Shown here: in pieces, positions 53,314-61,998 of the stretch
Position numbering within the stretch: position 1 is the stretch's first letter
Layout: each line of letters begins with the position of its first letter
Source of the DNA: an uncultured Lachnospiraceae bacterium
Lineage (GTDB): Bacteria; Bacillota; Clostridia; Lachnospirales; Lachnospiraceae
Direction: 5' to 3'
Length of the DNA: 64,000 nucleotides
Assembly (NCBI GenBank): GCA_947650005.1
Contig: CANSTU010000003.1
Coordinates: forward strand, 1-64,000
Position numbers and translations under genes: made by a program
Notes under the pieces: generated by a model
The model's database searches: none
What the model was told of the DNA's origin: nothing
The model's input: only the letters and a program-made list of their open reading frames with translations

Positions 53314-53515
53314 TTTCCAGTCCTCCTTTTGGATTCTGTGCCTGTTCATGCATATTTTACCAAAATATCGAGGGACTGGCAAGGGTTGTGAAGGCTGCTT
53401 AGGACGTTGGAGCAAAGTGGAACGCCGGGAAGCAGACAGGGACGCAGCTTGGGGTATGACCGTAAGGCAAAAGACATTTCTTATGAAAGCCACTTCGACT
53501 TTGGGCAGCATAAAG

Positions 53516-53561
53516 AGGAGCCTAAACCCGCTTCGAACATCTCGTATGGGGTTAGGCTCCT
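53516..53561 (-). terminator. Hairpin between GH42 and GH31 genes
   Basis: AGGAGCCTAA(A)CCC pairs with GGG(T)TTAGGCTCCT over about 13 bp around a 18-base loop; CTCTTTAT follows on the minus strand. It probably tempers readthrough from GH42 into GH31. Confidence 0.55.
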
Positions 53562-53564
53562 CGC

Positions 53565-53675
53565 TGCGGGAGGTATGGCGTCATGGATGCCCCCCTGCCT
53601 TTGGGCGTCCGCTCCGCCCTACCTCCCAGCGCGTGAAATCCCCGAACGCCATCGGCCACAGAGCGGACGCTTTCA
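53565..53675. repeat. Overlapping inverted repeats past the GH42 stop
   Basis: GGGAGGTA/TACCTCCC and GCGTCCGCTC/GAGCGGACGC interlock within 110 bp, so only one can form at a time. No gene is supported here. Confidence 0.45.
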
Positions 53676-55724
53676 TCAAGCGATCTGATAAATTCTTACG
53701 CCGTATTTCTCCACCGCTACGTTTCCGTTTTCCTCTTCCTGGGTCAAAAGGTTGCGCACAGCGGCCTTCAGTTCTATCTCCACTTCCTTGTCCGCATAGT
53801 TGAGCACGAATAGGTATCTATGGCTACCCTTTGCGCGCACGGCGATTTCGCAGCAGGCAGGCAGTTTCACTACATCTCGGTAGGGTTCTGCCATGCCCAG
53901 CTTACGCAGGAAGGTTTCCGCCGTATCCATGGCGAAGGCTCCTCCGAAGTAATAAACCTCTCCGGCGCCGAACTGGTTGCGGATCAGGGCGGGTTCTCCC
54001 GCATAGTCGCCTCCGGTATAGGAAGCCAGCACTTCGGCGCTGCCCGCTGCCGCCGCCAGGATATCGTTAAAAATGGCGGCCTCCACCTGTTCTCCATCCC
54101 AGTCCGCACAGATTTTTCCTTCATCCGGCGCTACAAAGGTGTATTCTGGAATATCCGTCCCGGCCAGGCTGGAGGCCAGACCAGGCAGGCGGTCCATCAC
54201 ACATCTGCCGTTTCTGTCCTTGTATCCCGCGCGGCAGCCCAGAACCAGTTTTCCTCCAGCGGCCACGTATTCTTCCAGCAGTCCAACTCGTTCCTGGGTT
54301 AAGATCACCGCATGGGGATAGAAGAGCACATCGTATTGTTTCAGTTCATCCATATCCATGCCTTCACGAAGATATACGAAATCCAGCGGGGTATGGGTGA
54401 ACTGGGCGGCTGCAAACAGGTTTTTCCGGCTTTCCTGGTCGATTCTTTGATGCCATGTATCCAGCTGTGCATCAAAGATGTTGTCATAATCCTCTATCAG
54501 GCCCACTTTGGCCTCGTACTTCGCGCCGGCTATTACCTGGATTTTAGATAATTTCTCCGCGATGTCCCGTACTTCTTTGATCCTGCGATTTTCCCGGCTG
54601 GAATAGTCCAGGATACCATGCCAGTAAATTTCCGTGCCCACCGTGCAGGTCCTCCAGCGGAAATAGCTCACATAGTCCGCTCCATGGGCGATGCTCTGCA
54701 TGGTCCATAAGGTCATCTGGCCCGGTCTGGGCGTGGGCGCCTCCATCCGGGTATTCCAACCGTTTGCTCCAGACTGCTGTTCCATGATGCCGAATACCGG
54801 GGAAATAGCCCGCACCTCCGCCAGATTCCGGCTCCACTTCCGGTCCTTGAGCGGATCTTTTTCGTCGTACGCATCCAGACAGTAGGCAAAGTTGGGATAG
54901 GAGTCGTAGGTCATGAAATCAAGGCTCTCTTCCCGCATCCTATGGTTGTCCAGATTGGAAAAAATTCCGTTGGTGGTGACAAAATCATCCTCTTTGATAT
55001 ATTTTCTGATAATGTCCGCCTGCATCTTGGCAAACCGGCAGGCGCTGTCAGAAATAAAACGGATATAATCCAATACCCTGTGGGGATTGGTGGAATTACT
55101 GATCGTCGTCCTGGGTACATATACCTCTCCCCAGGAAGTATAGGTCTGGTTCCAGAAGACCGTGCCCCAGGCTTCATTGAGTTTCTCAACGGTTCCGTAC
55201 TTTACCTTGAGGAATTCCCTGAAAGCTACGGAATCGCTTTCAGAATAGAACTCCGAAACTTCGCAGTTTAACTCATTATCGATCTGCCAGCCTATGATGC
55301 TGGGGTGCGGCGCATAGTGGGAAGCAAATCTTTCCGTAATATTTGCTGCAAATCTCTGATATACCGGGGAATTATAATTGTAATGCCTTCTCGCCCCGTG
55401 GCGGAACAGCACGCCGTCCATGGTGCCGTTTAAGACCTCCGGATATTTATCCGTAAGCCAAGCTGGCGGTGTAGCCGTAGGAGTGCAGAAGATTACCTTC
55501 ATGTCCGTCTTAGCCACCTTTTCCAGGAAGGAGTCGAAGAATTCATAGGTATATTCCCCTTCCCTGGGCTCCACCTTGCTCCAGGCGAATTCCGCTATGC
55601 GGATCACCCGGATTCCAGCTTCCAGCATCCGTTCCAGATCTTCTTCCCACAGGGAAGGATCCCAGTGTTCCGGATAGTAGCAAGTTCCCAGCATCATATC
55701 CTGACCGTTGATCATGTATCTCAT
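53676..55724 (-). CDS. Glycoside hydrolase family 42 beta-galactosidase
   Basis: A 682-residue intracellular beta-galactosidase: TIM barrel (LGTCYYPEHW to about 390), a trimerisation domain of class I glutamine-amidotransferase fold, and a C-terminal beta domain. Acid/base Glu151 in QIDNELN and nucleophile Glu315 in GIMEQQSG. Trp and Arg residues lining the galactose site (CTPTATPPAWL, RRHYNYNSP) are present. ATG 55724 is behind GGAGAG. Encoded directly after the two sugar permeases (about 100 bases), so imported galactosides are its likely substrates. Confidence 0.93.
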   Translation of the reverse strand: MRYMINGQDMMLGTCYYPEHWDPSLWEEDLERMLEAGIRVIRIAEFAWSKVEPREGEYTYEFFDSFLEKVAKTDMKVIFCTPTATPPAWLTDKYPEVLNGTMDGVLFRHGARRHYNYNSPVYQRFAANITERFASHYAPHPSIIGWQIDNELNCEVSEFYSESDSVAFREFLKVKYGTVEKLNEAWGTVFWNQTYTSWGEVYVPRTTISNSTNPHRVLDYIRFISDSACRFAKMQADIIRKYIKEDDFVTTNGIFSNLDNHRMREESLDFMTYDSYPNFAYCLDAYDEKDPLKDRKWSRNLAEVRAISPVFGIMEQQSGANGWNTRMEAPTPRPGQMTLWTMQSIAHGADYVSYFRWRTCTVGTEIYWHGILDYSSRENRRIKEVRDIAEKLSKIQVIAGAKYEAKVGLIEDYDNIFDAQLDTWHQRIDQESRKNLFAAAQFTHTPLDFVYLREGMDMDELKQYDVLFYPHAVILTQERVGLLEEYVAAGGKLVLGCRAGYKDRNGRCVMDRLPGLASSLAGTDIPEYTFVAPDEGKICADWDGEQVEAAIFNDILAAAAGSAEVLASYTGGDYAGEPALIRNQFGAGEVYYFGGAFAMDTAETFLRKLGMAEPYRDVVKLPACCEIAVRAKGSHRYLFVLNYADKEVEIELKAAVRNLLTQEEENGNVAVEKYGVRIYQIA

Positions 55725-55827
55725 TATAACATCTCTCCATTTCTTACTTAATTTATTTCTCATACCCGAAGCGCAATGGCCCGCCTGAGCGCCGCAATAA
55801 GCCGGAAGATCAGCTGGCAGCGGCTTC

Positions 55828-56712
55828 TTATTCTTTGATGGCGCCTGCAGTCAGTCCTGACATAAAGAACTTGGACGCGCACAAGAAAGCTGCCAGTAAC
55901 GGAAGCACCGCACAGGCGCTGGCCAGCATCAGGGCGCCATAATCCGTTCCCCTATCGCCCACCATCGTCCGCAGCATCAGGGGCAGGGTCTGATATTTTT
56001 CCTTTCTCAGGATCATCAGAGGCTGCATGAAGTCATTCCACACATTGACAAACTGCATGATCCCCAGGGACGCATAAGCCGGCAGGAGCACAGGAGCGAT
56101 TACGCGGAAGAAAATCGTCCACTCGCTGCATCCGTCGATACGAGCCGCCTCCATGAGAGAAACCGGCACATTGTTCTTACAATATTGACGCATCCAATAG
56201 ATGCCAAAGGCATTGGCGCAATTGGGTATGATCAGCGCCTTGAAACTGTTGATCCAGCTGAATTTAGACATCATAATAAACCAGGGAATGATTCCCGCCG
56301 TGGCAGGGATCATCATGGTGGCCAGCAGGATCGCAAACATCTTGTTCTTTCCCGGGAAATCGTACACCGCAAAGGCATATCCTCCCATGGAGCAGAACAG
56401 CAGCACCAGGAACGTATAGGAACAGGTTATGATCAGGCTGTTCATGAACGCCCTGGGGAAATTCACCGCCGCAATCATGTTTCCGAAATTCGTCACTAGG
56501 TTCGTTCCGAACCAAATCGCCGGAGGGAACGAATAGATTTCATTGGTCGGGCGGGTGGACATGACAAACATCATATAAAAGGGCGCCAGCATGATCAGCG
56601 CGATCGCCAGCAATATGACATACAGCGCAATCTTTTTTCCGGCCGGATGCAGCTTGGCAATCACGATAAGTACGATCGCAACGGCGGCGATCAGCAAAAG
56701 CAGTGTTTTCAT
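55828..56712 (-). CDS. Sugar ABC importer permease (MalG-like)
   Basis: A 294-residue permease with six core helices plus an extra N-terminal hydrophobic helix (residues 1-18). The EAA loop reads MEAARIDGCSEWTIFFRVIAPVL, and ALMLASACAVLPLLAAFLCASKFF closes the protein, as in MalG/LacG proteins. It overlaps the partner permease by 4 bases (ATGA). No ATPase gene is nearby, so a shared MsmK-type ATPase from elsewhere would power it. Confidence 0.9.
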   Translation of the reverse strand: MKTLLLLIAAVAIVLIVIAKLHPAGKKIALYVILLAIALIMLAPFYMMFVMSTRPTNEIYSFPPAIWFGTNLVTNFGNMIAAVNFPRAFMNSLIITCSYTFLVLLFCSMGGYAFAVYDFPGKNKMFAILLATMMIPATAGIIPWFIMMSKFSWINSFKALIIPNCANAFGIYWMRQYCKNNVPVSLMEAARIDGCSEWTIFFRVIAPVLLPAYASLGIMQFVNVWNDFMQPLMILRKEKYQTLPLMLRTMVGDRGTDYGALMLASACAVLPLLAAFLCASKFFMSGLTAGAIKE

Positions 56713-57677
56713 GATTTTTTCCTCCTTCCGGCCTTCTTCCCATCCCTTTCCGCACTTACCGTATTCACGAAAACGGAAATGCAGACGATCATAATGGTGA
56801 TCACATAAGCGCAGGCAGATGCATAGCCATAGGCCGTTCCGCCCTGAGGCGCCTTGTTGAGCAGGTACATCATCAGCGTCAGCCCGCCGTTATTCACACC
56901 GCCCGTCCAGCTGGAGTTGGTCAGAATGAACGGCTCCGTGAACAGGTTAAACATTCCGATGGTGGACTGTACCAGCGTGAATACGATGATGGGCGTCAGC
57001 AGGGGAATTACGATCTTGAACATGATCTTTGTGTTGGTGGCGCCGTCAATCCGGGCCGCCTCATAGATATCGTTGCTGATTCCCTGCATACCCGCCAGAT
57101 AGATTACCATATTCCAGCCAACCCATTTCCAAGCGAACATGACGATGACCGCCACCTTGATCAGGCTGCCGTCCCCGCCCAGCCAGTTGATGGGCTCCTC
57201 CCCGAAGAAGCTGAGGAAATAGTTGATCGTGCCGTAATTATAACCAAACAGACTCTGAAAAATGATCGAGATCGCCACAGAACTCGTCACCATGGGCATA
57301 AAGTAAATGGTCTTGAAAATATTTTCTCCCTTCACCAGCTTTGAATTGAGGATATAAGCCAGCGCAAGCCCGCCCAGAAGGATTGGGATATGGGCAATGA
57401 TGCCGATGACTACCGTGTTTTTCAAAGCCTTCCAGAACAGTACATCACTCAGCAAATTTACATAGTTTTCTAAACCCAGAAAATGCATTTCGGAGATCCC
57501 ATCCCACCGGAAGAAACTGATGAACAGCCCAGCAGCAATTGGAAACAGTCCAAAAATTGCAAACAAGATATAGAAGGGCGCAATGTAGGCATATGCCACT
57601 CTGTTCTTTTTCAGCGTTTCCATAAACCCCTTCTTTTTTACCGCAACGGCCGCATTTTGTATTTTATCCAACCTCAT
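56709..57677 (-). CDS. Sugar ABC importer permease (MalF-like)
   Basis: A 322-residue permease with six helices and the EAA loop YEAARIDGATNTKIMFKIVIPLL. The start RVAYAYIAPFYILFAIFGLFPI is typical of the CUT1 family. The start is uncertain: ATG 57677 follows GGGAGG by only one base, and an ATG near 57626 is a possible alternative. The binding-protein gene precedes it; the gap of about 110 bases has an imperfect hairpin that may lower permease expression relative to the receptor. Confidence 0.88.
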   Translation of the reverse strand: MRLDKIQNAAVAVKKKGFMETLKKNRVAYAYIAPFYILFAIFGLFPIAAGLFISFFRWDGISEMHFLGLENYVNLLSDVLFWKALKNTVVIGIIAHIPILLGGLALAYILNSKLVKGENIFKTIYFMPMVTSSVAISIIFQSLFGYNYGTINYFLSFFGEEPINWLGGDGSLIKVAVIVMFAWKWVGWNMVIYLAGMQGISNDIYEAARIDGATNTKIMFKIVIPLLTPIIVFTLVQSTIGMFNLFTEPFILTNSSWTGGVNNGGLTLMMYLLNKAPQGGTAYGYASACAYVITIMIVCISVFVNTVSAERDGKKAGRRKKS

Positions 57678-57794
57678 ACCTCCCATCCCAGCAGCAAGCG
57701 TCGGATTCCACATATAAACAGCCAGACGGGAAACCGCGGACGCAGTTCCCCCATCCGGCTGCCGTTTGTATCGGAATCCGAAAATGTCAGTCCG

Positions 57795-59238
57795 TTATTC
57801 CTGCCATACGCCGGCATCCTTCAATGCCTGGATCTGCTGCTGCTTCACTTCCGCCGTCGCCGCTTCGATATCGGAAATGAGCAGAGAACGGATCCCTTCT
57901 GCGTCAAGGCCTTGCTGCAGGCCGGAGTTCACTGAGCTGTAGATGCAGCCCTCTGCAGTGGTATCCATCATGGTGGTAACAACCGGCTTGATGTCCGCCG
58001 CAATGTCAGCGGCCAGGGATTTGGGTGTAGGGGTCTGGTTGCCAAAGTAAGCATCGGGCGCTTCATAGATGGAAGCGTCTTCCCATGCAGGTTTATAAGC
58101 GGGATAATAGTCCACTGCTTCAAACATGGCATTCTGCCCTTCCACGGTCGCCAGCATATAGGTCACAAATGCCCAAGCTGCTTCCTTATTCTCACTGCTT
58201 TCCGGAATAACCAGGAAAGAACCGCCCCAATTGGAGCTTGCAATGTTGCCGTAGAGTTTAGCCGCACCCCAATGGCCTGATCCTTCCGGATCAATATCCT
58301 TCTTCAGGAAACCACCGAACCAGGAACCCGTCGCCACGGATGCGCAGGAACCGTCCGCATAGGCCGCATAGGCCTCCGTGGACCACATATCCACGTTCAT
58401 ATCCCAGCCGTTCTCACGCATTTTGATCACCGCATTCAGACAGTCCAGATCGCCGTCCCGTTCCACCTGAAGCTCCAGGTTTTCGTTGTAATAGTCCCTG
58501 TTACAGAACATCAGGAAGTACAGGTAAGAGGCATCCGGAAGAAGCCATCTTTGCCCCGGAACGTAAACCTTTTCCGCCGCTTCCAACACGCCGTCCCAGG
58601 TACTCATCATTTCGGCCACCTCAGTAGGGTCAGTTGGCAGACCGCATTCTTCAAATACATCCGTGCGGTAGAAATACTGGGCCGGGCCGATATCCCAGGG
58701 AAGAGCCACCAGCCTCTCTCCGTCTGAAGAGATCGCCTGATTCCATTTAAACTCCACAAAATCATCCTTGATGCTGTCAGCGCCCAGGCTCCTTAAGTCT
58801 GCCAGGGCCTTAGAATCCCTATACTGTGCGATGTATGCGCCCTCCACCATGGCTACGTCAAAGTCACCACTGCCCGCTGCAAGGGAGGTCTGCAGGGCCT
58901 GATGATGCGCCGTGGTATCTGTAAACTGCAATTCCACCTCTATGTTGGGGTATTTTTCCTGAAATCCTGGAAGCGCCGCCTCAAAAGCATCGTCGCCTGA
59001 AGGCCAGCCGCCCACCACGATGGATCCGGAAATGGAAGAATCCCCTGCGGAAGCATCCACTGCTGCATCCCCTCCGGAATTGTCGGAAGAGGCATCTTCG
59101 TCGTTTACCTCAATACCCCCCCCCGGATGAATTTGACGCGCTCTGGGAACCGGAATTCCCGCAGCCAGCCAGCAGGGAAGCCCCCATGGTCAAGGTAAGG
59201 GACAGGGCCAGCAGTTTTTTCACATGTTCACTTCTCAT
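57795..59238 (-). pseudogene. Sugar-binding lipoprotein with a G9 frameshift
   Basis: A CUT1-type receptor. The N-terminal frame from ATG 59238 gives a signal helix, lipobox SLLAGC and a Ser/Asn linker, then reaches a G9 tract (C9 at 59116-59124) and stops at TGA 59110-59112. The mature domain (421 residues from GTG 59060) is intact in another frame: GSIVVGGWPSGDDAFEAALPGF, then FLVIPESSENKEAAWAFVTYML. G8 or G11 would join the two and give about 478 residues. So this is a reversible phase-off state or a homopolymer sequencing error. Without anchoring, the importer would fail. Confidence 0.8.
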
Positions 59239-59249
59239 TTCAATCATGC

Positions 59250-59341
59250 TCCTTTCCGCGTGCTTTTGCACGCTCTCAAATCAGGGCGGCGGAAAGCGTC
59301 CTTCTTTCCGCCTTGCTCCCTTCTGCCGCCCTTCCAGGCAG
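59250..59341 (-). repeat. Tandem leader units before the sugar-binding protein
   Basis: Proximal: GCGTGC-AAAA-GCACGC (59258-59273) then GGAAAGGAGC. Spacer hairpin GGCGGAAAG/CTTTCCGCC (59288-59312). Distal: CTGCC/GGCAG (59323-59341) then AAGGGAGC, overlapping the LacI stop. Compared with the array at 29.6 kb, stem pairs change together (C-G to G-C in the GC hairpin; GTT/AAC to GGC/GCC in the spacer hairpin). Confidence 0.7.
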
Positions 59342-59345
59342 CTGT

Positions 59346-60431
59346 TTAGAATCTTTTTATATTTCGCACACTATCCGCCTCGATCAGCCGAAAGCCTGCG
59401 TGATTCACATATCTGAATTTCTTTCCCTCTATGATATCGAGGAGCACCTCCGCGCATTTCGCCCCTTGGATGCGCGGAAATACAGAAACCGTGCTCAGAA
59501 GAGGGGTCACATACTTACGCGTATCGATTCCGTCAATTCCCATCACCGATATGTCTTCCGGAACTTTCATGCCCATTTCCTGGAATCCGCGAATTAAACC
59601 CAACGCAAAATCGTCGTTGAATCCCAGGATTGCCGTGGCATCCATTCCTCGCTCCCTCCACAGATGAGCGGCAAGTACGCCTTTTCCGAAGAAATCCTCG
59701 GAAACAGTCACCCATTCTTCCGCCACCTCTTCTCTAAAATTCTTCATCCGTTCATCGCATTTCAGCCTGGGATCCCGCCGGGTCACCGCGATGTAATAAT
59801 CCTCCGTGTTCTTCATCCCCCGATCCTTCATCCAGGCATTCCAAGCGATTCCTCTTGCCTGCCCGTCCTGAAGAGTATACGGCATTCCGACTGCTATCCT
59901 GCGATGTCCTAGTTTCCATAGATACTCCAGAGCGGTTTCCGCCACCTTGAACATGTCCACGTCCACCACCGGAAGGGGATGGCTGGTATGTAAGTTGTCG
60001 CTGTAGGAGGCACTTACCACCGGAAGATGGTAATTCTTTCCATAATTTTCCAAGTAGAAACGCGCTACGCTCTGATCCTGCATGATGATTCCGTCCACCA
60101 GGGTACTCTTGATCTCTTCAAAGGCGATCTGTCCGTTGAACAGAACCATATATCCCCTATCCACCGCCACATCCAGCATTCCCTTATACAATTGGATATT
60201 GAACGCGTTATCTACATTCTTACAATAGAACAGAATTTGTCGTGTCCTTTTTTTCTGAAGGGATATGGCCACGGGATTGGGTGCATAATTCAATTCGTCG
60301 GCAATTTTCAGTATCTTTTCCTTCTTTTCCCGGGCCACATACCCGCTGTTGTTAAGCGCCCTGGAAACTACAGAAACAGACGTCCCTGCCTTTTGAGCAA
60401 TATCTTGTCTGGTAGCCAGCTTTTTCTCCAT
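59346..60431 (-). CDS. LacI-family transcriptional regulator
   Basis: A 361-residue sugar-responsive regulator. The helix-turn-helix reads TRQDIAQKAGTSVSVVSRALNNSGYV (about 7-32), with hinge helix LNYAPNPVAISLQKKRT, then the two-lobe periplasmic-binding-like domain (ILGFNDDFALGLIRGFQEMG). ATG 60431 begins MEKKLATRQ; earlier codons lack a site. Encoded first in the LacI-receptor-permease-GH42-GH31 cluster, it probably controls that cluster in response to an imported oligosaccharide. Confidence 0.9.
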   Translation of the reverse strand: MEKKLATRQDIAQKAGTSVSVVSRALNNSGYVAREKKEKILKIADELNYAPNPVAISLQKKRTRQILFYCKNVDNAFNIQLYKGMLDVAVDRGYMVLFNGQIAFEEIKSTLVDGIIMQDQSVARFYLENYGKNYHLPVVSASYSDNLHTSHPLPVVDVDMFKVAETALEYLWKLGHRRIAVGMPYTLQDGQARGIAWNAWMKDRGMKNTEDYYIAVTRRDPRLKCDERMKNFREEVAEEWVTVSEDFFGKGVLAAHLWRERGMDATAILGFNDDFALGLIRGFQEMGMKVPEDISVMGIDGIDTRKYVTPLLSTVSVFPRIQGAKCAEVLLDIIEGKKFRYVNHAGFRLIEADSVRNIKRF

Positions 60432-60690
60432 ACGCTCTGCCCTTTTGCACAAATTGCATAATTACAGTTCTATTTATAGGAAAGATTCTGTCCGGCTTTT
60501 TGTTTTTATGGTTTAATCATAGTCAATTTAGATGTGATCTGCAATATCAATATTTGTGGTCGCACGTCCACATGGCAAACTGCACATAACCATAATCGGA
60601 CAGGGTGAAGCCTTCCTTCCTGCGTAATCGGCTGGAGAAGAGTTCCCCTCTGCCCGCCGCGTGGGGTAACTTCATCCGTGCCCCCTGCGT
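60432..60690. other. Non-coding stretch between LacI and fba terminator
   Basis: No supported gene. A TTGACT -35-like hexamer on the minus strand near 60520 and AT-rich sequence around 60460-60480 could form the LacI promoter, but the spacing is not ideal. A short minus frame ending TLSDYGYVQFAMWTC looks like a gene tail but has no start or ribosome site of its own. Confidence 0.4.
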
Positions 60691-60695
60691 ATAGC

Positions 60696-60727
60696 AAAAG
60701 AACTGCCCGGCAACGCCGGACAGTTCT
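60696..60727 (-). terminator. Rho-independent terminator of fba
   Basis: Minus strand: AGAACTGTCCGGC pairs with GCCGGGCAGTTCT (one mismatch, 3-base loop), followed by TTTTGC. It is about 30 bases past the fba stop. Confidence 0.85.
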
Positions 60728-60755
60728 CTTTCTTCTTTCAATACATAAAGTCCCT

Positions 60756-61619
60756 TTAGGCCTTTCCTACGGAACCGAACATTTCCATTTTAGCCTTTAC
60801 GGTATCCTTGATGGCCTGTGCGCCAGGGGCAAGAAGTTTTCTGGGATCGAAGCCTTTCCCTGCCTGATCCTTGCCTGCCTCGATGTATTCCCTTGTCGCC
60901 GCTGCGAAGGACAGCTGGCATTCGGTATTCACGTTGATCTTGGACACGCCCAGGGAGATTGCCTTCTTGATCATATCCTCCGGAATGCCCGTGCCGCCGT
61001 GAAGAACCAGAGGCATTTCGCCGGTCAGCTGCTGAATGGCATCCAGGGTTTCAAAGGAAAGCCCCTGCCAGTTGGCGGGATATTTGCCATGGATATTGCC
61101 GATGCCTGCTGCTAGGAAATCGATTCCCAGATCAGCGATCATCTTGCATTCCTGGGGATCCGCGCACTCGCCCATGCCAACAACGCCGTCTTCTTCGCCG
61201 CCGATGGAACCCACTTCTGCCTCAATGGAGATTCCCTTCTCATGTGCAGCTGCAACCAGCTCCTTGGTCTTTTCCACGTTCTCAGCGATGGGGTAATGAG
61301 AACCATCGAACATAATGGAGGAGAAGCCCGCCTCGATGCACTTATAGCATGCTTCATAGCTGCCGTGGTCAAGGTGAAGAGCCACAGGTACAGTGATATT
61401 CATCTCTTCCAGCATACCGTTTACCATCCCCACAACGGTCTTGTAACCGGTCATGTATTTTCCTGCGCCTTCAGATACGCCCAGGATAACAGGGGAATTC
61501 AGCTCCTGCGCCGTCTGCAGGATGGCCTTCGTCCACTCCAGATTGTTAATGTTGAACTGGCCTACCGCATAGTGGCCTGCTTTTGCTTTGTCGAGCATTT
61601 CTTTAGCTGATACTAACAT
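60756..61619 (-). CDS. fba: Class II fructose-bisphosphate aldolase
   Basis: Glycolytic and gluconeogenic cleavage of fructose 1,6-bisphosphate, zinc-dependent, cytosolic. The 287-residue protein has the metal-site LHLDHGSYEAC (Asp84, His85), the second histidine motif NIHGKYP, and LHGGTGIPEDMI near the phosphate site. ATG 61619 is behind GGAGG. It is a single-gene unit with a strong terminator. Confidence 0.95.
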   Translation of the reverse strand: MLVSAKEMLDKAKAGHYAVGQFNINNLEWTKAILQTAQELNSPVILGVSEGAGKYMTGYKTVVGMVNGMLEEMNITVPVALHLDHGSYEACYKCIEAGFSSIMFDGSHYPIAENVEKTKELVAAAHEKGISIEAEVGSIGGEEDGVVGMGECADPQECKMIADLGIDFLAAGIGNIHGKYPANWQGLSFETLDAIQQLTGEMPLVLHGGTGIPEDMIKKAISLGVSKINVNTECQLSFAAATREYIEAGKDQAGKGFDPRKLLAPGAQAIKDTVKAKMEMFGSVGKA

Positions 61620-61747
61620 TTTATCTACCTCCATAGATTATTGTAAAATGAGAATCCCTTTTACTGGCATCATTATAACTCATATCCGACAAAAAGGAAA
61701 TACGGAAAGTTAAACTTTTCCCATTCCCCTTTCTTGGTGACAGCAAC

Positions 61748-61997
61748 CGATCACGCGCCCAGAAGAGTTCGGGTTGGATAGAAGCATCCGGGGAGGTGAG
61801 AGGCGTCCTTACCATGTTTCCGCGCGCATTTCGCGCCATGTAGATGAGACCTGCTTCCCTGAAGGGCCGTTGCCCGACAGGGAAGCGGCCAGGGCTCATC
61901 GAAATGTCGGGCGCGATGGCGCGCGGAAACATGGTAAGGACGCCTCTCCCTCCCCGGATGCTTCTATCCAACCCGAACTCTTCTGGGCGCGTGATCG
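61748..61997. repeat. Long hairpin element, copy 3
   Basis: A 250 bp near-palindrome with arms of 80 bp (61748-61827, 61919-61997) that are almost perfect. The core fold on the minus strand is GCTTCCCTG-TC-GGGC-AACG-GCCC-TT-CAGGGAAGC. It starts one base after the lipid-kinase stop codon. The outer 55 bp of the arms share nothing with the other copies. Confidence 0.88.
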
Positions 61998-61998
61998 C

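Noticed and set aside
53348..53803. Plus-strand frames of about 90-150 codons at the GH42/GH31 gap
   Set aside because: They overlap inverted repeats and the GH42 C terminus, and their composition is that of the complementary strand of a gene.
60506..60741. Short frames between fba and LacI
   Set aside because: One covers the fba terminator; neither has a start site. At most a gene-tail remnant.
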